Origin: Hippasteria phrygiana
Lineage: Eukaryota > Echinodermata > Asteroidea > Valvatida > Goniasteridae
Assembly (NCBI GenBank): GCA_037893225.1
Contig: JAZGUH010000491.1
Span: forward strand, 310,001-374,000
Direction of reading: 5' to 3'
Length of the DNA: 64,000 nucleotides
A program made the position numbers and the translations under genes. Below, piece by piece: positions 1 through 12,600 of this stretch. Each line of letters begins with the position of its first letter. Within the stretch, counting starts at the first letter, position 1. Below the pieces are notes generated by a model that saw nothing but the letters and a program-made list of their open reading frames with translations, did no database searches and was not told the origin of the DNA.

Positions 1-123
1 GATCTTTAGCTAGTATCCCAATAGCCTTGGGGTCCAGAAAGTGCTTGAAACATCAAACTCTGTGTCCAGGCACATTGACTCAATGCAATACCAATGAAAA
101 GTATAATAGGATAGAAATGATAT

Positions 124-292
124 CGTCAAACAAACCACAAGGGAAACTGACCAAGTCATTTGAATACATTTTCAAAGTGAGCAAAGAAAAACTGGCAGGA
201 GCAGGATTTGAACCTGCGCCACCGGAATACTGTACCGGTGCTCTACAAACTAAGCTATCTTGCCCTATGTTGGCGGTCTCCCAAATTGTCAG
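124..292 (-). mobile_element. tRNA-derived SINE, family 1
   Basis: Read on the minus strand it has the order GACAATTTGGGAGACCGCC-like head, tRNA-like body (GCAAGATAGCTTAGT...GGTTCAAATCC), CCTGCCAGTTTTTCTTTGCTC, then a tail with CCCTTGTGG. The tRNA-like part has A-box and B-box-like words but mismatched acceptor and T stems, so it is a retroposon and not a functional tRNA. Confidence 0.8.
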
Positions 293-308
293 CATTGTTG
301 AGCAAGGA

Positions 309-402
309 CACTGACAAGATAGCTCAGTTGGTAGAGCATTGGTGCGGTATTCCGGAGGTCGGAGGTTCAAATCCCGCTCCTGGCAGTTTCTTTGTTTACT
401 TC
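309..402 (+). mobile_element. tRNA-derived SINE, family 1
   Basis: Body AAGATAGCTCAGTTGGTAGA...GGTTCAAATCCC followed by TTTCTTTGTTTACTTCG. It lies head to head with the copy at 124-292, with about 16 bp between them. Confidence 0.78.
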
Positions 403-619
403 GAAAAGGATAGAAGTTGACCACAATTGTGTTGAACCTGATGTAGAACATGTATCAATACAAAGAACTAGGACTGGTACCCGAGATGTATTTTGTGCAT
501 GGCTTACCGTGGAAAATCGGCGAGTAGTTGAAAAATTGTCGCTGATGGAACTGCCCAAATTACCAACAAACGTTCAGTCACTCAAGAATCATCTTGACAT
601 TGTTTTTTTTTCTGATTAG

Positions 620-674
620 GAGGAGAAGGAGAAGTTGTGTGCTGAAGTTGAGGCTGAGAGAAAGAGGCAATCAG
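620..674 (+). CDS. jarid2: Jarid2 exon a (pre-JmjC charged linker)
   Basis: A T-rich tract ending CTGATTAG precedes an 18-codon charged helix (EEKEKLCAEVEAERKRQS). This corresponds to the Glu/Lys-rich stretch after the ARID domain in JARID2. The exon starts in phase 0 and ends after one base of a Gly codon at a GGTGATG donor. The next exon supplies the other two bases. It is short and weakly conserved, so support comes mainly from position, composition and phase. Confidence 0.75.
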
Positions 675-3600
675 GTGATGAATCATTATTTGTGGAAATC
701 ACTTGCAGAGGATTCAGATTTTTACCCACTGTGCATGCCTGTTTCCGTTTAGTGTCATACATTCCCAGGGCTGTAGTCGAGTCCATCACAAGTCCCTGCA
801 AGTCCATCACAAGCACTCCAGTCCTAATTCCAATCACAAGCTATTCAAATGAGTTTTGACAAAGGCATTCCTTAGTCATTGTTCATCCAGTTACTTGTGA
901 CCGGCTTTATGAAAGGACTTCTGACTGGACTTGTGAAAGGACTTGCAGGGACTCGCAGGGACTCGACTACAGCTGTGTACATTTCAGTGATGTAGTCGAG
1001 ACCATGCACAAGACCATTCACAAGACCATTCACAAGACCATTCACAAGACCATTCACAAGACCATTCACAAGACCATTCACAAGACCATTCACAAGACCA
1101 TTCACAAGACCATTCACAAGACCAGCTTGTAACAGGCACAAGTAACAGGCATAAACCATGACAAAGGAATGTTTCTATTACAGTTCATTCAATAATGGTT
1201 AAAACTTAACTGTACATGTTAACAATTTGTAAAATTGCTTTAACCCTTTACGTACGGATGACGCCATATGGCGCCAAAAAGAACAGTGCCACCAGGCCGG
1301 ATGATACCATTGGCCGCTGTTTGTGCAGTTTCAATCCATTGTTGGATTATTGTGTATGTTACGCTTGACTGCACAAACACATTGTGGCCGTTTCGCTTGG
1401 CTGCCAGAACCGCGGCGACACCTCAACGTCTCTTGTAAAAAAAACGTACACAAGGGGGGAAAAAAATATAAATTTAAATAAAAAAATCTAAAACCCAATA
1501 TACTTAACTATGAACTATAAAAATACATAATAAGGCATATAAATAAAAAATTAATTAAAACACAAATACATTACTAAAGGAGTAAAATAAATTTACAAGG
1601 TATTTAAAAATTTGATGATTTGCGGGAGAGCTTCATTGGTATATCTTGTGGGCAGCACCTTTAATGCTCATGTATTTGTAGTTTAACAATACCACTTTCT
1701 ATTGTGCGACCACACTAAGTTGCATGATCTGCCCCACAATGTACAGTGCATTGTGGGGCACTTTCAGACGGAATGTGGTTGCTTACGTGTGTGTCATTCT
1801 TGTGCAGTTTGACGCCATAAGTGCCCACATTTAGACTATCGTTGCTTTACAAGACGGCGCCCTCAACAGTTGGTGCCGGCACACAGAGTGGATACATGTA
1901 GATAGAAACAATTCCATGACATCAGCTTTAAAGAGTTGTCCGTTAACTGCACTAATTGCCTGAGTGCATTAATTTACTTTCTTAAAAATCTGAGATAAAA
2001 GTGCTATATTGGCAGTGACTTTAAAAAGAAATTAAGACTTTTCAGAACTAAAAAAGTGTACTGGGGTGGCATTGGTCAGGATTTTTCCTGATTTCAGGAT
2101 TTTTTTCTCAGGATTTTTACTGATTTCAGAATTGTTAAAGAATCACTTTTGAAATTCCCGAGGTGTTACCTCAGGTGTTCTAACCTGTAAAAGTGGATAT
2201 AGACCAATATGAAGGGATATTTTAAGGGGCGCCTTCAGTCAAATACAAACCATAGACCCTACGTTGCTCTGGGGTCCTCGGCGACCCCCAAACACTGCAG
2301 CTTTCGTGGATGTTCATTTTTCAGCCAATCTCACCCCTGAGTGTAATCTTCCCCACGTTTTTCTAAATTCCAGGCAAGCGGGCTGCCAGAGAGTCACCCG
2401 CGGACGATAGCTACGGGAGCGTCCTGGGCAGAGGGCGCTCTTTGAATCTGACCCAGTTCTGCAAGATGGCCAACAACTTCCAGAGGATGCAGTTCAAGAA
2501 TGACCCCAGCCCAACAGAGGTGGAGGTGAGTCCGGCTTTCCCTGACATGCAGTGGATGGAGTTAGGGGTGTACGGGAATCGGGTACCGGATAAAAAAAGA
2601 AAATGGGTACCCGCGGGTACCCGCGGGTACCCGCGGGTACCCGCAGGTACCCGTAGTATACATCATTTGCTTTTTCTGTAACTTTCAGAAATGAATGGAT
2701 TTGGGGGTTAGTATTTTATAGCAAATACTGTAACACTGACCTGTTTCAAGTTTTGTGTGCATAGATGCTGGGAAAACAGAGAAAACGGAGGGGAAAAAAA
2801 TGCTGTTGTTGTAATCTGGTTCCCTGACCCTACTTCAGACAAAACAGACCAATTTATAGACGTCAGGAAATTATCAGGTCGGGAAACTAGACTATTTCCA
2901 AGGATTGTCGGCCGTAAATTTACGGTGTAAATTATAGACGTTAATCTGTTTTGCTTTTCCATGTACCCTGGTTTTCATTTTGAAAATTCCCCACAAATGA
3001 CATTTAAGAACTTTCTTTTTCATTGAGAAATTACTAAGTAATATGTCAATTCGGAGACGGGTACTCAATTCCATAATCTGGAACCGGTTCCTGGCGTTTA
3101 GTGGTCGGGCACTTGGGTACCCGGTTCGGAGACACAGCCCTAGTTGGTGTACTGGTACTTGTACTTGGTCGTGAGTTGTACTTGAGTGCATGCAAGTCGT
3201 TGGCGTGGATTCGACTCTTTGTTCTAAAAAACAAACAATTTGCTCAGACTCGACTGTTGGCCCATGGACTCGACAATACTTGGCTGGTACTCAAAACCCA
3301 AAGAACTTGAAGTACTCTGAGGACTTGGGGACTTAGTTCTCGGAATTGAGAACTTCACTCAAGCACTACTTGTTCTTGACTGAAAAGATGAATTAATACG
3401 TTCGGCCACAGTGGTGGAGGGGTTTGGGGTTGAGGGGATCACATGTCGCCAGGTCCATGTTACATCAAAGGTTTGAAGGAATGAAAAATAAGTAAAATGC
3501 TATAAATGGTTATGAAAATATGACTACTTTACTTCTGAAGTTTTCATAAATTTGTGTTTTAGTCATTTATGAAGACTTAGTGTGGGAAAAAAACCTTGGA

Positions 3601-6600
3601 ACGTGTCCCATGCCCCATTGGCATAAAGAATTCCTTGTTTTGCCCCACTTCACCCCCACCCCCATTCCCCACCCCACCTACCACCCATCTTCCACCACCC
3701 CCTATCACCCTCCCACCCCCCTACTACCCCCCATCCCATCCTGGGTACGCTACTAAGTTTGTTATTATTGAATAGCTTCCTGTGATGGGATGTGTTTGGA
3801 AATGACCATGACTTTGTCCCAATTTTGCATTGTTACAGCGTGAGTTTTGGCGGACTGTTGAGAGCGGGCAGAGTCATGTTTCCGTTCAGAGAGCAGACGT
3901 AGATACGGCCATCTCAGGAAGGTACGAGACACAAATGTTTTTCTTTTTTTTGGCCTAATCCCCAGGAAAATGCGCATAAAGCATAGAGCAGCAGCCGTGA
4001 ATGCTTCTCTATACGTGTTTCATCTTTTTTACTTCCGGGAACACAATTTGAATAACTAGGTTTTTCCTAAACAGAGACATTGAAATCCGAAATGTAAAGT
4101 CAAATTAATATCTGTAGAAAGTGAAGTAAATTGTCAGATGCAGATCACGAGCTTATTGCCTTCCTTTCTGAATAAGCTTCAAAAATCGACATGCAGAAGT
4201 TAGTCTTTCTTCGTTTTAACTCGTCTTTCATCTCGTAAAAACAGGAAGCTGCAGTGTTCATAAAAAAAATACCAAACAGTCTTTCACTAGATCTGGCAGA
4301 TCCAAAATCAACTTGCAGAAAGCTGGTCTTTCTTCATTTTATAAACTTGTCTGCCATCTCGTCAAAACAGAAAGCTGCAATGTTTAATAATAGACAAATA
4401 TTAAACAGTCTTCCACCGAATCTGGCAGATTGTAGAATACAGTGTAGAATACAGCTTCTTTGTAGTAAAACTAAAGTTGTCTCCTGAAAGAAATGGTCAT
4501 GTTTGGAGAGTGTGCTCTGTCGATATTCTGTGCACCACTTCGCATCGGTGGTGGAACAGGGGGAGGGGGGAGCATTGGCCCCCACTTTTTCCACTTGGGG
4601 GGAAATGCCCCCCCCCCCCCCAACTTTCAAAAGTGTTCCGCTGCACCTGCCACATCAGCATTAACAGTATTGCTGACAAATACATGTACCAACTAATTCA
4701 ACCTGGAAGTACTGTAGATTGTAGCTAATAATTGTAGCAATGGAAAACAAGCGTCAACATCTGTGTATTAACAATTCAACGTATTTATGCATGCCACTGT
4801 AGTAGTCTGTGAACGTGTTTGGAATGCCGAGTGTTGAATGATGTTTGTCTCCATGGTAATTAGGAGCTTTTCCAATCTTTGGTTTGTAAAGGTAGAATTC
4901 CTGCTAAGATTTGGAAAATGTGATTGCATTTTCAAATTCTAAAAATTCAAGTTGCCCTTTACGGTAATTTTTTTACACAGAGAAATATCAAATAAAGAAA
5001 AAACCTGAATGCCGCACTTGTTCAAAATCAAGTCTGTTATTGTTAACGTTAACTTCCAACAAGAAAACGCCAACTGGATACTAAAAGGCCTTCATAATGT
5101 TCAAGCAGAATTTCCACTGTTAGTGCAAGTACAACTCATAGCAGTTACAAATACAAGACTTGTTCAAAAATTGCAATCAAATACCACCTTTGCTGCTGTG
5201 TGGTAGTCTTTGGTGGGCGACTAGTCATGAGATAAATAGTTGCGACTACTCGACCAGTCGCGACTATTTTACCACATTTATTTCAACAGCAATTCCTCTG
5301 TGAATGGAGGCCACATCAGCAGTGCGGTCATTCATTAAATTTGAAAATCCCAAGATTTCCCACAGTAATAGGAAATACTGTACAAGTACATTCACAAAGC
5401 GTGGTAATAAGGATTTTGCGCATACTCAATCCATACTTTTTCCCACCAAAATTTCCAATACGTTGGGAAAAATCCCAAGGAGTGGCCATGCTGTGCAGTA
5501 CAAGTCAATCAACGTACGGTCAGTGATTATTTGTTTGATCTGTTTCCTACCGTTGATCGAGTAAATTGTTTAAATCATGACTAACGTACATAACCGGTGT
5601 CTTCTTCATTATCTTTAATTAAATTAATTCATTCGTCAAACAAAACCACAAGGGAAACTGACTCCGGAATACCGTACCGGCGCTCTACCAACTGAGCTAT
5701 CTTGCCCTATGTTGGCGGTCTCCCAGATTGTCAGTGTCTTTGTTCAACAACACTGACAATTTGGGAGACCAGTTGAGGCTAGTCAAGGTGCATTCGTTGT
5801 GGGCACCGCGACTAGTCTCAACTAGTCGTGGCACCACAACCAGTTTACTACTGGAAAATTGGTGGCTGTGACTACAAGTAATGGTCATCAATAATGACTA
5901 GTCGCACAATCTTGCTTCTGATTTTCTGAGAGTAGTTCATGTGAAATAGGCCAAACTGGGCAACTTGACTTGAACTGCAGCTTTGAAACTCACAACCACA
6001 CTTACATGTAGATGTGGAAAGGAGTAGATTATGCAAGTCACGATCCAACTGGAACAGCTCAGAATAACCATGTTAAAAGTCTCGTGTTGTGGAGTTTGCC
6101 CCAGAGTTATCCCACATTTACCAAACCCCTACCACCATTTGCTGTAATACTTTTTGAGTGATCCTTTATTTACAAACCTCTACCACTGTTTGCTGTGATC
6201 TCCCTTTCTACTCTGTAGTGGTTTCCCCCACCGAAAAACTGACCCCTTTGCCAAGTAAGTTTAGACAGAGTGTCTCCTCGCTAACAATGACTGACCTTTG
6301 CCCTCATAACTGCATAACGTTAGACTGCTAATTTCCTGCTACTTAAAACCTGTCACATCCCTGGATACTTTCTTGCACGTTGCTACTAACATGCATGAAA
6401 AAAAAATGTTCCCTTGCATGGTGCATGTTGTTCAAAGATGCTCTTTTAATTAATTCTAGTTTTTTTTCCTTCTTTCTTTTAATTTTTTTTTTATTAATAC
6501 ACTGTATTTGCATTGAGATTTTCTTCATTGCCTGCAAGTGAAACACAAATCAAACTGATCCACACTGAATTGTGTGCCATTTCTGTTGTTCTGTTATGAT

Positions 6601-9600
6601 TGTTCTTATTTTCATGAAATCTGTTTTTCGGTTTTTAATCTTTGCCTTGAGTTTCTTATCAGTTCTTTAGTTTGCTCTGTTTGAGTATTTGTGGAAACTT
6701 TGTTCAAATTGTACATTTTGTAAGCAATAACTGTTTGTGTATCGCATTGTGAGCACCATTGGGTTTTGTTTGAGAGTCAACTGCATGCCTCGTTGGTGCC
6801 ATTTGTTATATGATAGCTTTGAATGGAAAAGTGTTCACCAATTTGCCAAGATGAGCATGAACTTTGACCTGACCTTACCTGCTTAGTATGCGCAGTATGT
6901 TTTGTATTATTCTTTTCAGATTATAGTGTACCGATGACATTTTGTCCTCTCTGCGTAGGCACGCAACTTGTCAAATTTTCAAGCATGCAATATGTGCGCC
7001 TTAAGGCTTATAGTGAGCTTTTCTTGACACAATTCTTCATGTTTGATTCCTTCTTTGTTTGACGTCATTGTAGAGCAGGGCTACTGCAAGAACGTTTTTA
7101 ATTTAAAGCCGTTGGTCCCAAACTGAAGTTAAAAGCTTCCAAGCTAAAACGAATAGCTAACTATTTTGCAAGAGGTGAGATTTCTCCAGATATTTCCTGT
7201 ATTCGGGATTTTGGGTGAGATGTCTTCCAGATTTCCAGATTTGTTTTGGTCTTTAAATTGTTTTTATCATACCAAAATGACCTCTGCAACCTGAAACAGT
7301 CTTTTAATTCTAATGACCCTATTTTTGTCAATTTGGAATGGTTTATTTTTTCGTAGAAGTTTTCTTGTGCATTTTTCAGCAACGGCATACAAATTAAATG
7401 GCTCTCTCGTGGATTTATCATTTTCCTCAAATCTCACCCCCTGATTTTTTTGTCGGTTCATGGTAAGAGGATCCCATCATATGCATGGAACGTGGCCGGT
7501 ACTTGTCTTTTAAGGCTAAATGTACTCCGCTGTATCCAAAGTAGCCATACCAAAGTCGGTAATGGTGCGATCTTCAGACCACGCATTTTCATGATGTCCA
7601 CCTCCATCCCACATCAACCACAGACACAACTGGAACTTGAACAACGTGGGCAATAACCACGGCAACCTGCTTCAGGTGCTGCCCAGCAAGCGCTGCATTA
7701 ACCTGCCGGAGATGAAGGTGGGCATGCTGTACAGCACCGAGACGTGGAACTGCGACAGACACGCGTTGCCGAGCATTGAGTACCTCCACACGGGAGCCTC
7801 CCGGATACAGTGAGTAGCAGACGATTATCACTCACGAGACCAGATAATACTGTGGACCACTGTGGAGTGATCATATGTGATTTAAACAGTGGTGGGATAT
7901 AAATCCAGATTTTTTTACATTCGGTTTGAATTCCGCTCTTCAGATTCGATTTTGGAAACCGGATATGCGAAAGCAACCTAAACAAAAAAATGAAGCCTTC
8001 CATTTTTTTGTGACAGGCTAAAGAAAACAACTGGAACATCCTCCAGTTTTCTCCATGGTCTCTGATTGTAACTGCATTCACTCGCTAGTGGTCTTCTTGG
8101 TATATAAATAGCCTGCCCATCCATTTTTTTTCAACATTACAGCTCTGGAGTGTTTTGTAAAGGCCCAGTGGTGACTGAATCCAGCAAACTATATCCAGTC
8201 ATTGGGAGGGTTTTTTATGCGGCACCTCACTCATCACTTTTTGTTGGCATGACTATGAGCTAGATGGGAACTTGCGGTGAAATCAGATAAAACTAAGATT
8301 AACCGGATTTTGAAATCTGATTTCTCCCACTGCTAGATTTAAACAAAAACGACTTATTCTCTATTTCCTCACTCACAGGACAGGTATTTGTCGAAATTGA
8401 ATGCACTGAAGATATAAGATCTATATTTCATCCCTAAAGCATTATTTTCTGAGTTTTTGACCTGTGATCTATTGATTATGAATGTCTATCGGAATACAGC
8501 AGCCTTAAATATCTGCATGTATCTGATCTGACTCTAAATTCACCCAGAAAACTATGAAAGGTTAAAAAAGGGCTGCGTGTTTGCTGTGACTTTTTTGGGC
8601 AAAATAGGTGACCTAGGGAAGTACTTGTTTATAAAACTTCAAATTTGGATATTCACTGCTGATATATAATGAATTTACTGCTGATATATAATGAATTTAC
8701 TCTATAAATTGCTGTAATGCAGCAAACTCAATCAAGATAATAATCTGAAGAAACTCTATGAATGATTATAGCTATTTCCTTATGACATAAAAATGCTGTT
8801 TTGAATATTAGTACGGACTGTGTGCATGAATCTTTCAGATGATGACATGACCCGATCTCAGGTCATGTTATCAGGTCACAGTTCATGCAACCAAGCTTGT
8901 CATTCAACTTCAAGGAATCCATTTTTATTTTTAGCTCATTTGGAAAACAGTGTCGTTAACCTATTGCAACAGAATCTTCTAAAACAGTGTTCCATTACGC
9001 CAATCATAATTCAGTGCACAAACATTGGGACAGCAGATTTTCTGCAGAAAATTCCAGAGGATTCCTACTTGGCAGTCTCCCCAATATTACTTTTAGGCCT
9101 AATTCCTTACCTCTTTTTTCCCACATGTAACCTGAATCCTCCAATACTGTCAGATTCCAAAATCCTCCTATGTTTGTTACTGGGGACCACTGCCTGAATC
9201 CTGCAAAATCCTCCAGTGGGTTTTGGATAAACACCCCAATCCTTCGAAATGATGCAGCATCAGATTGGGCCTGATGACCTGGATCCTCCATTTTCCTCCA
9301 GAGGCAAATTCTCTATCCGGAAAAAATCCTCCGATGCTTCAACTTCCAAATTCCCCCTCCATTTGGCAAAAAGGATTTTGGAGGATTTGGGATGGTTAGA
9401 GTTAAATGATCAATTTATATAAACTTTGTTGTTCTGAGGGTCCAAAGGCTCAAATAATATTCAGAGGTGAGATTTGTCAGGATTTTTCCTCATTTCAGGA
9501 TTTTTTGTCGGGATTTCTGAATTTTTAAACAATCTCTTTTGCAATCTGGAATTCTGAGGTGTTGCCCTGAAGGTGTTTTTACCTGTAAAAGTGGATATAG

Positions 9601-12600
9601 ACCAATAAAAACGGATATTTAAAGGGGGTTCGTTTAGGCAAATACAAACTGTATGTTGATCTGGGGGTCCTTGTGGATTTTTCTTGGAATTTTCATGGGT
9701 TTCGTTTCATTTTTGGACAATCTCACCCCTGAATATTACTTGTGCCAAAGTAAACATCTCCCTCCTTCTCCATGTAGGATACATGTCATGTGTTCCACTG
9801 GACACTCTAATAACAAATTTTCAAAAGGTGTATCAATACGCCTATCTTAACATTTGTGCAAATTTGAAATAAAAACCAGGCTAGAGGCATCTCTCAGTAA
9901 AGAGCTGTTCTGCGATGCATATTAGCAATACATGGGAGTTGCATATGATGAAAATAATGCCCCTTTCAATTTTTTGCCCACACCTCACCTGGGCTACCCA
10001 CTCCCAATGTTAGATTATCATTTTGGAAGTAACTAAACCCCACACCATTTTTCTGTACAAAATAATAGGGCCAGTTTTTATTTCCATTCAAAACAGGACC
10101 AAAGTTCCCACCCCTGGGCAAGAAGAAATTACCAATTCCGATGTCCGGGGATTGGGGTACCGGGGGAGAGGAAACAGTTTAGAGTTGCATTATTTTGTGC
10201 ACTTGCATCCCCCATGCATTTAATACTAATATGTATTGCGGAAGAGCTTTTTCGCCAAGAGACGCCTCTAGCCTCGTTTTCAATTCAAATTTGCGTAAAT
10301 ATTAAGAAGGACGTGTAGGTTTTGATGACGCTCCTACTAATAAAGCTATACCCTCTGTGGCCTAGCCTGTGTGTCAGACATTTACAAGTAATCAACTGCT
10401 CTTGTTCTTATAGTTACTGCATACCAAGAGTGCATCAAGAAAAGGTCCTCCAAGCTATGCAGACCCTAGTGCCTAACCTTTGTGCTAAGAAACCACACTG
10501 CCTTCACGACAAATCTTTCCTATGCATGGTTAGTATAACCCCCCCCCCATAAAGTGTGGTTTCGAGGACAAAGGGAAAGTTTTGTTCCCGGACTCGGCCT
10601 TTTTTTTACCATGTGTGATGCTTGTTGCCCCTGGTTACCATGGGCCAATTCCATGAAGCGCAAAAAAAGTTTCACTTGGTTCAAAAGGTTATCGGCCAAG
10701 ATTACATGCGATCTGTACTGCATGTGAGTTGTTTTTAGGCTGGTTTTTTTAAACAACATTTTGGGCTAGGATGAAATTTGGCCCAGAAGTATGACTTGGT
10801 TCAGGTCTGTACAGCAAGCGCTTGTACACTTTATGTATCAATGTGGGTGTGCAGTCAAGTTGTATCACATACAGTTTTTCACAGTCAAGACATTCATGTA
10901 CATGTATCTACAGAAAAGCCAGTTCGGTATTTCAACTGCACACGTTCACAATGGCATGGGTCACGGGTCATTCGGGATTTCTAACGCGCCCGTATCAATG
11001 CGCAAGGTGGTCGCACAACACACACTTTAAATTCAATCAGAATGGGCATTCCTGCGCATACTCAATCCATTCATGTTTCAACTATATTGTTCTTGAATGG
11101 GAGCGCAAAGAGTAGATGAAGCTTTTTCAAAGCTTTTATTCAAACGAAAGGGGAGGGGGGCGGGGGCCTCCAAGTGCAATGAATGGGACAACTCTATTCA
11201 GTGCGGCGCTTATTGTTTGCGTTTACCTGTGGCTGCGGAGCCCGTTCTTGGCATACCAGCGCCCCATCAATAACAGCTGGGACACAAGGGGTTTACAATG
11301 AGGGTCCAAAATCACACCCAGAACTCAAAATCGCAATGAGTTTTAAGCTATTAAACCCAGAAGTCACAATGTACTCATTGTCGAGGTGGGACAATAGTTT
11401 ACAGGCTTCCGATGTGATTTGGAATAGAGTAGGTTGTGATTTTGGACACCCATTGTCAAAATCACGCCGTCCTAATCTGCTTGGCCATTTTGAATAGAAA
11501 AATTGCATCCCGGGGGTCACATTGACATGCGTGAATAGTGTTTACCAGTTAGCATTATTTCTGAAAATGGAGCTTGACGTTGTCCAGGAAGCTAGTGTAT
11601 CAAATTTTACTACACCTCATAAATATTCATGAGCAAATTGGAGCACGTCATTGGCAGATTCCGCCCCACGTCCGGGAAGTAAAAATGATACGCTGCCGGG
11701 TGACGTCATCCCGGTGAGTATCCAGCTCGCTGCCGTGCGGTATTTTTTTCTGGTAGCACCAAAAATTCCCTCTGGAACCCGCCTCGTAAACATGTAGTCT
11801 ATGGCATGTAATCTTTACGGAACCAGTCTGTTGTTTGTAGTCCTTGTAAATACTGCAGTAAAGGCACATTAAAGAGTGTTGGCACCAGACTATTTCAACC
11901 CTGTTGCCGTGACACACGGAACTACTCTAAAGCTAGCTAGCTGAGCTGAGCTATGAGCTCAGAAACAACAAATGGCGTCTACGAGTAACGTGAGATTTCC
12001 GTCATATTTATGAGGTGTAGTAAAACAAATACAGCATGGTTTATTTCTGGAAAATAGTGGGAATTACTGGTCCCTCGGTGTAGGTCAGCTCGACTACCTC
12101 CCTCCGCTTCGCGTCGGGAGGTAGTCGAGCTGACCTACACCTCGGGACCAGTAATTCCCACTACTTCCCCTCAAACCATGCTGTATTTGTATACTACAGT
12201 ACATTGGATTTGAAAGTTAACCTGGGAATGGGAATTTTGCACTTTTTCCTCTTCCCGAGGAATTCATTTTCATTTCACAAAATGTCAAACAAATTTCCCA
12301 CAGTGGGGGAAAAAGTTTCACGCCTTTTCACACAAGTAGGAAAACATTTTCAAACTGTTTTTCCAAAAGTGGGAAAATAATTCCCCACTTGAATTCACAG
12401 GGGGGAAGTTGTGTATGAAATGTGAATTGGAATTCTTTTCACAAAATTTCCTATTCGCAGTGTTAACTTTCAATTGCAATGTACTGTACGTATGTGGAGT
12501 CCCTAGTGTGATATTAGTGCATCGTTGGTGTTTGACCTGTGTTTGATCTAAAACATTTCTGTGGAACAGCTAGGCTGTTGAATGACCCATACACCTGGTA

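Noticed and set aside
1012..1120. CRISPR-like direct repeats
   Set aside because: The units are 12 bp and contiguous with no spacers, in animal DNA.
3921..7624. Loss of the GxGFP segment from this Jarid2
   Set aside because: The outer exons do join in frame without it, but the 36-nt exon at 6219-6254 restores the motif with correct phases and splice sites.
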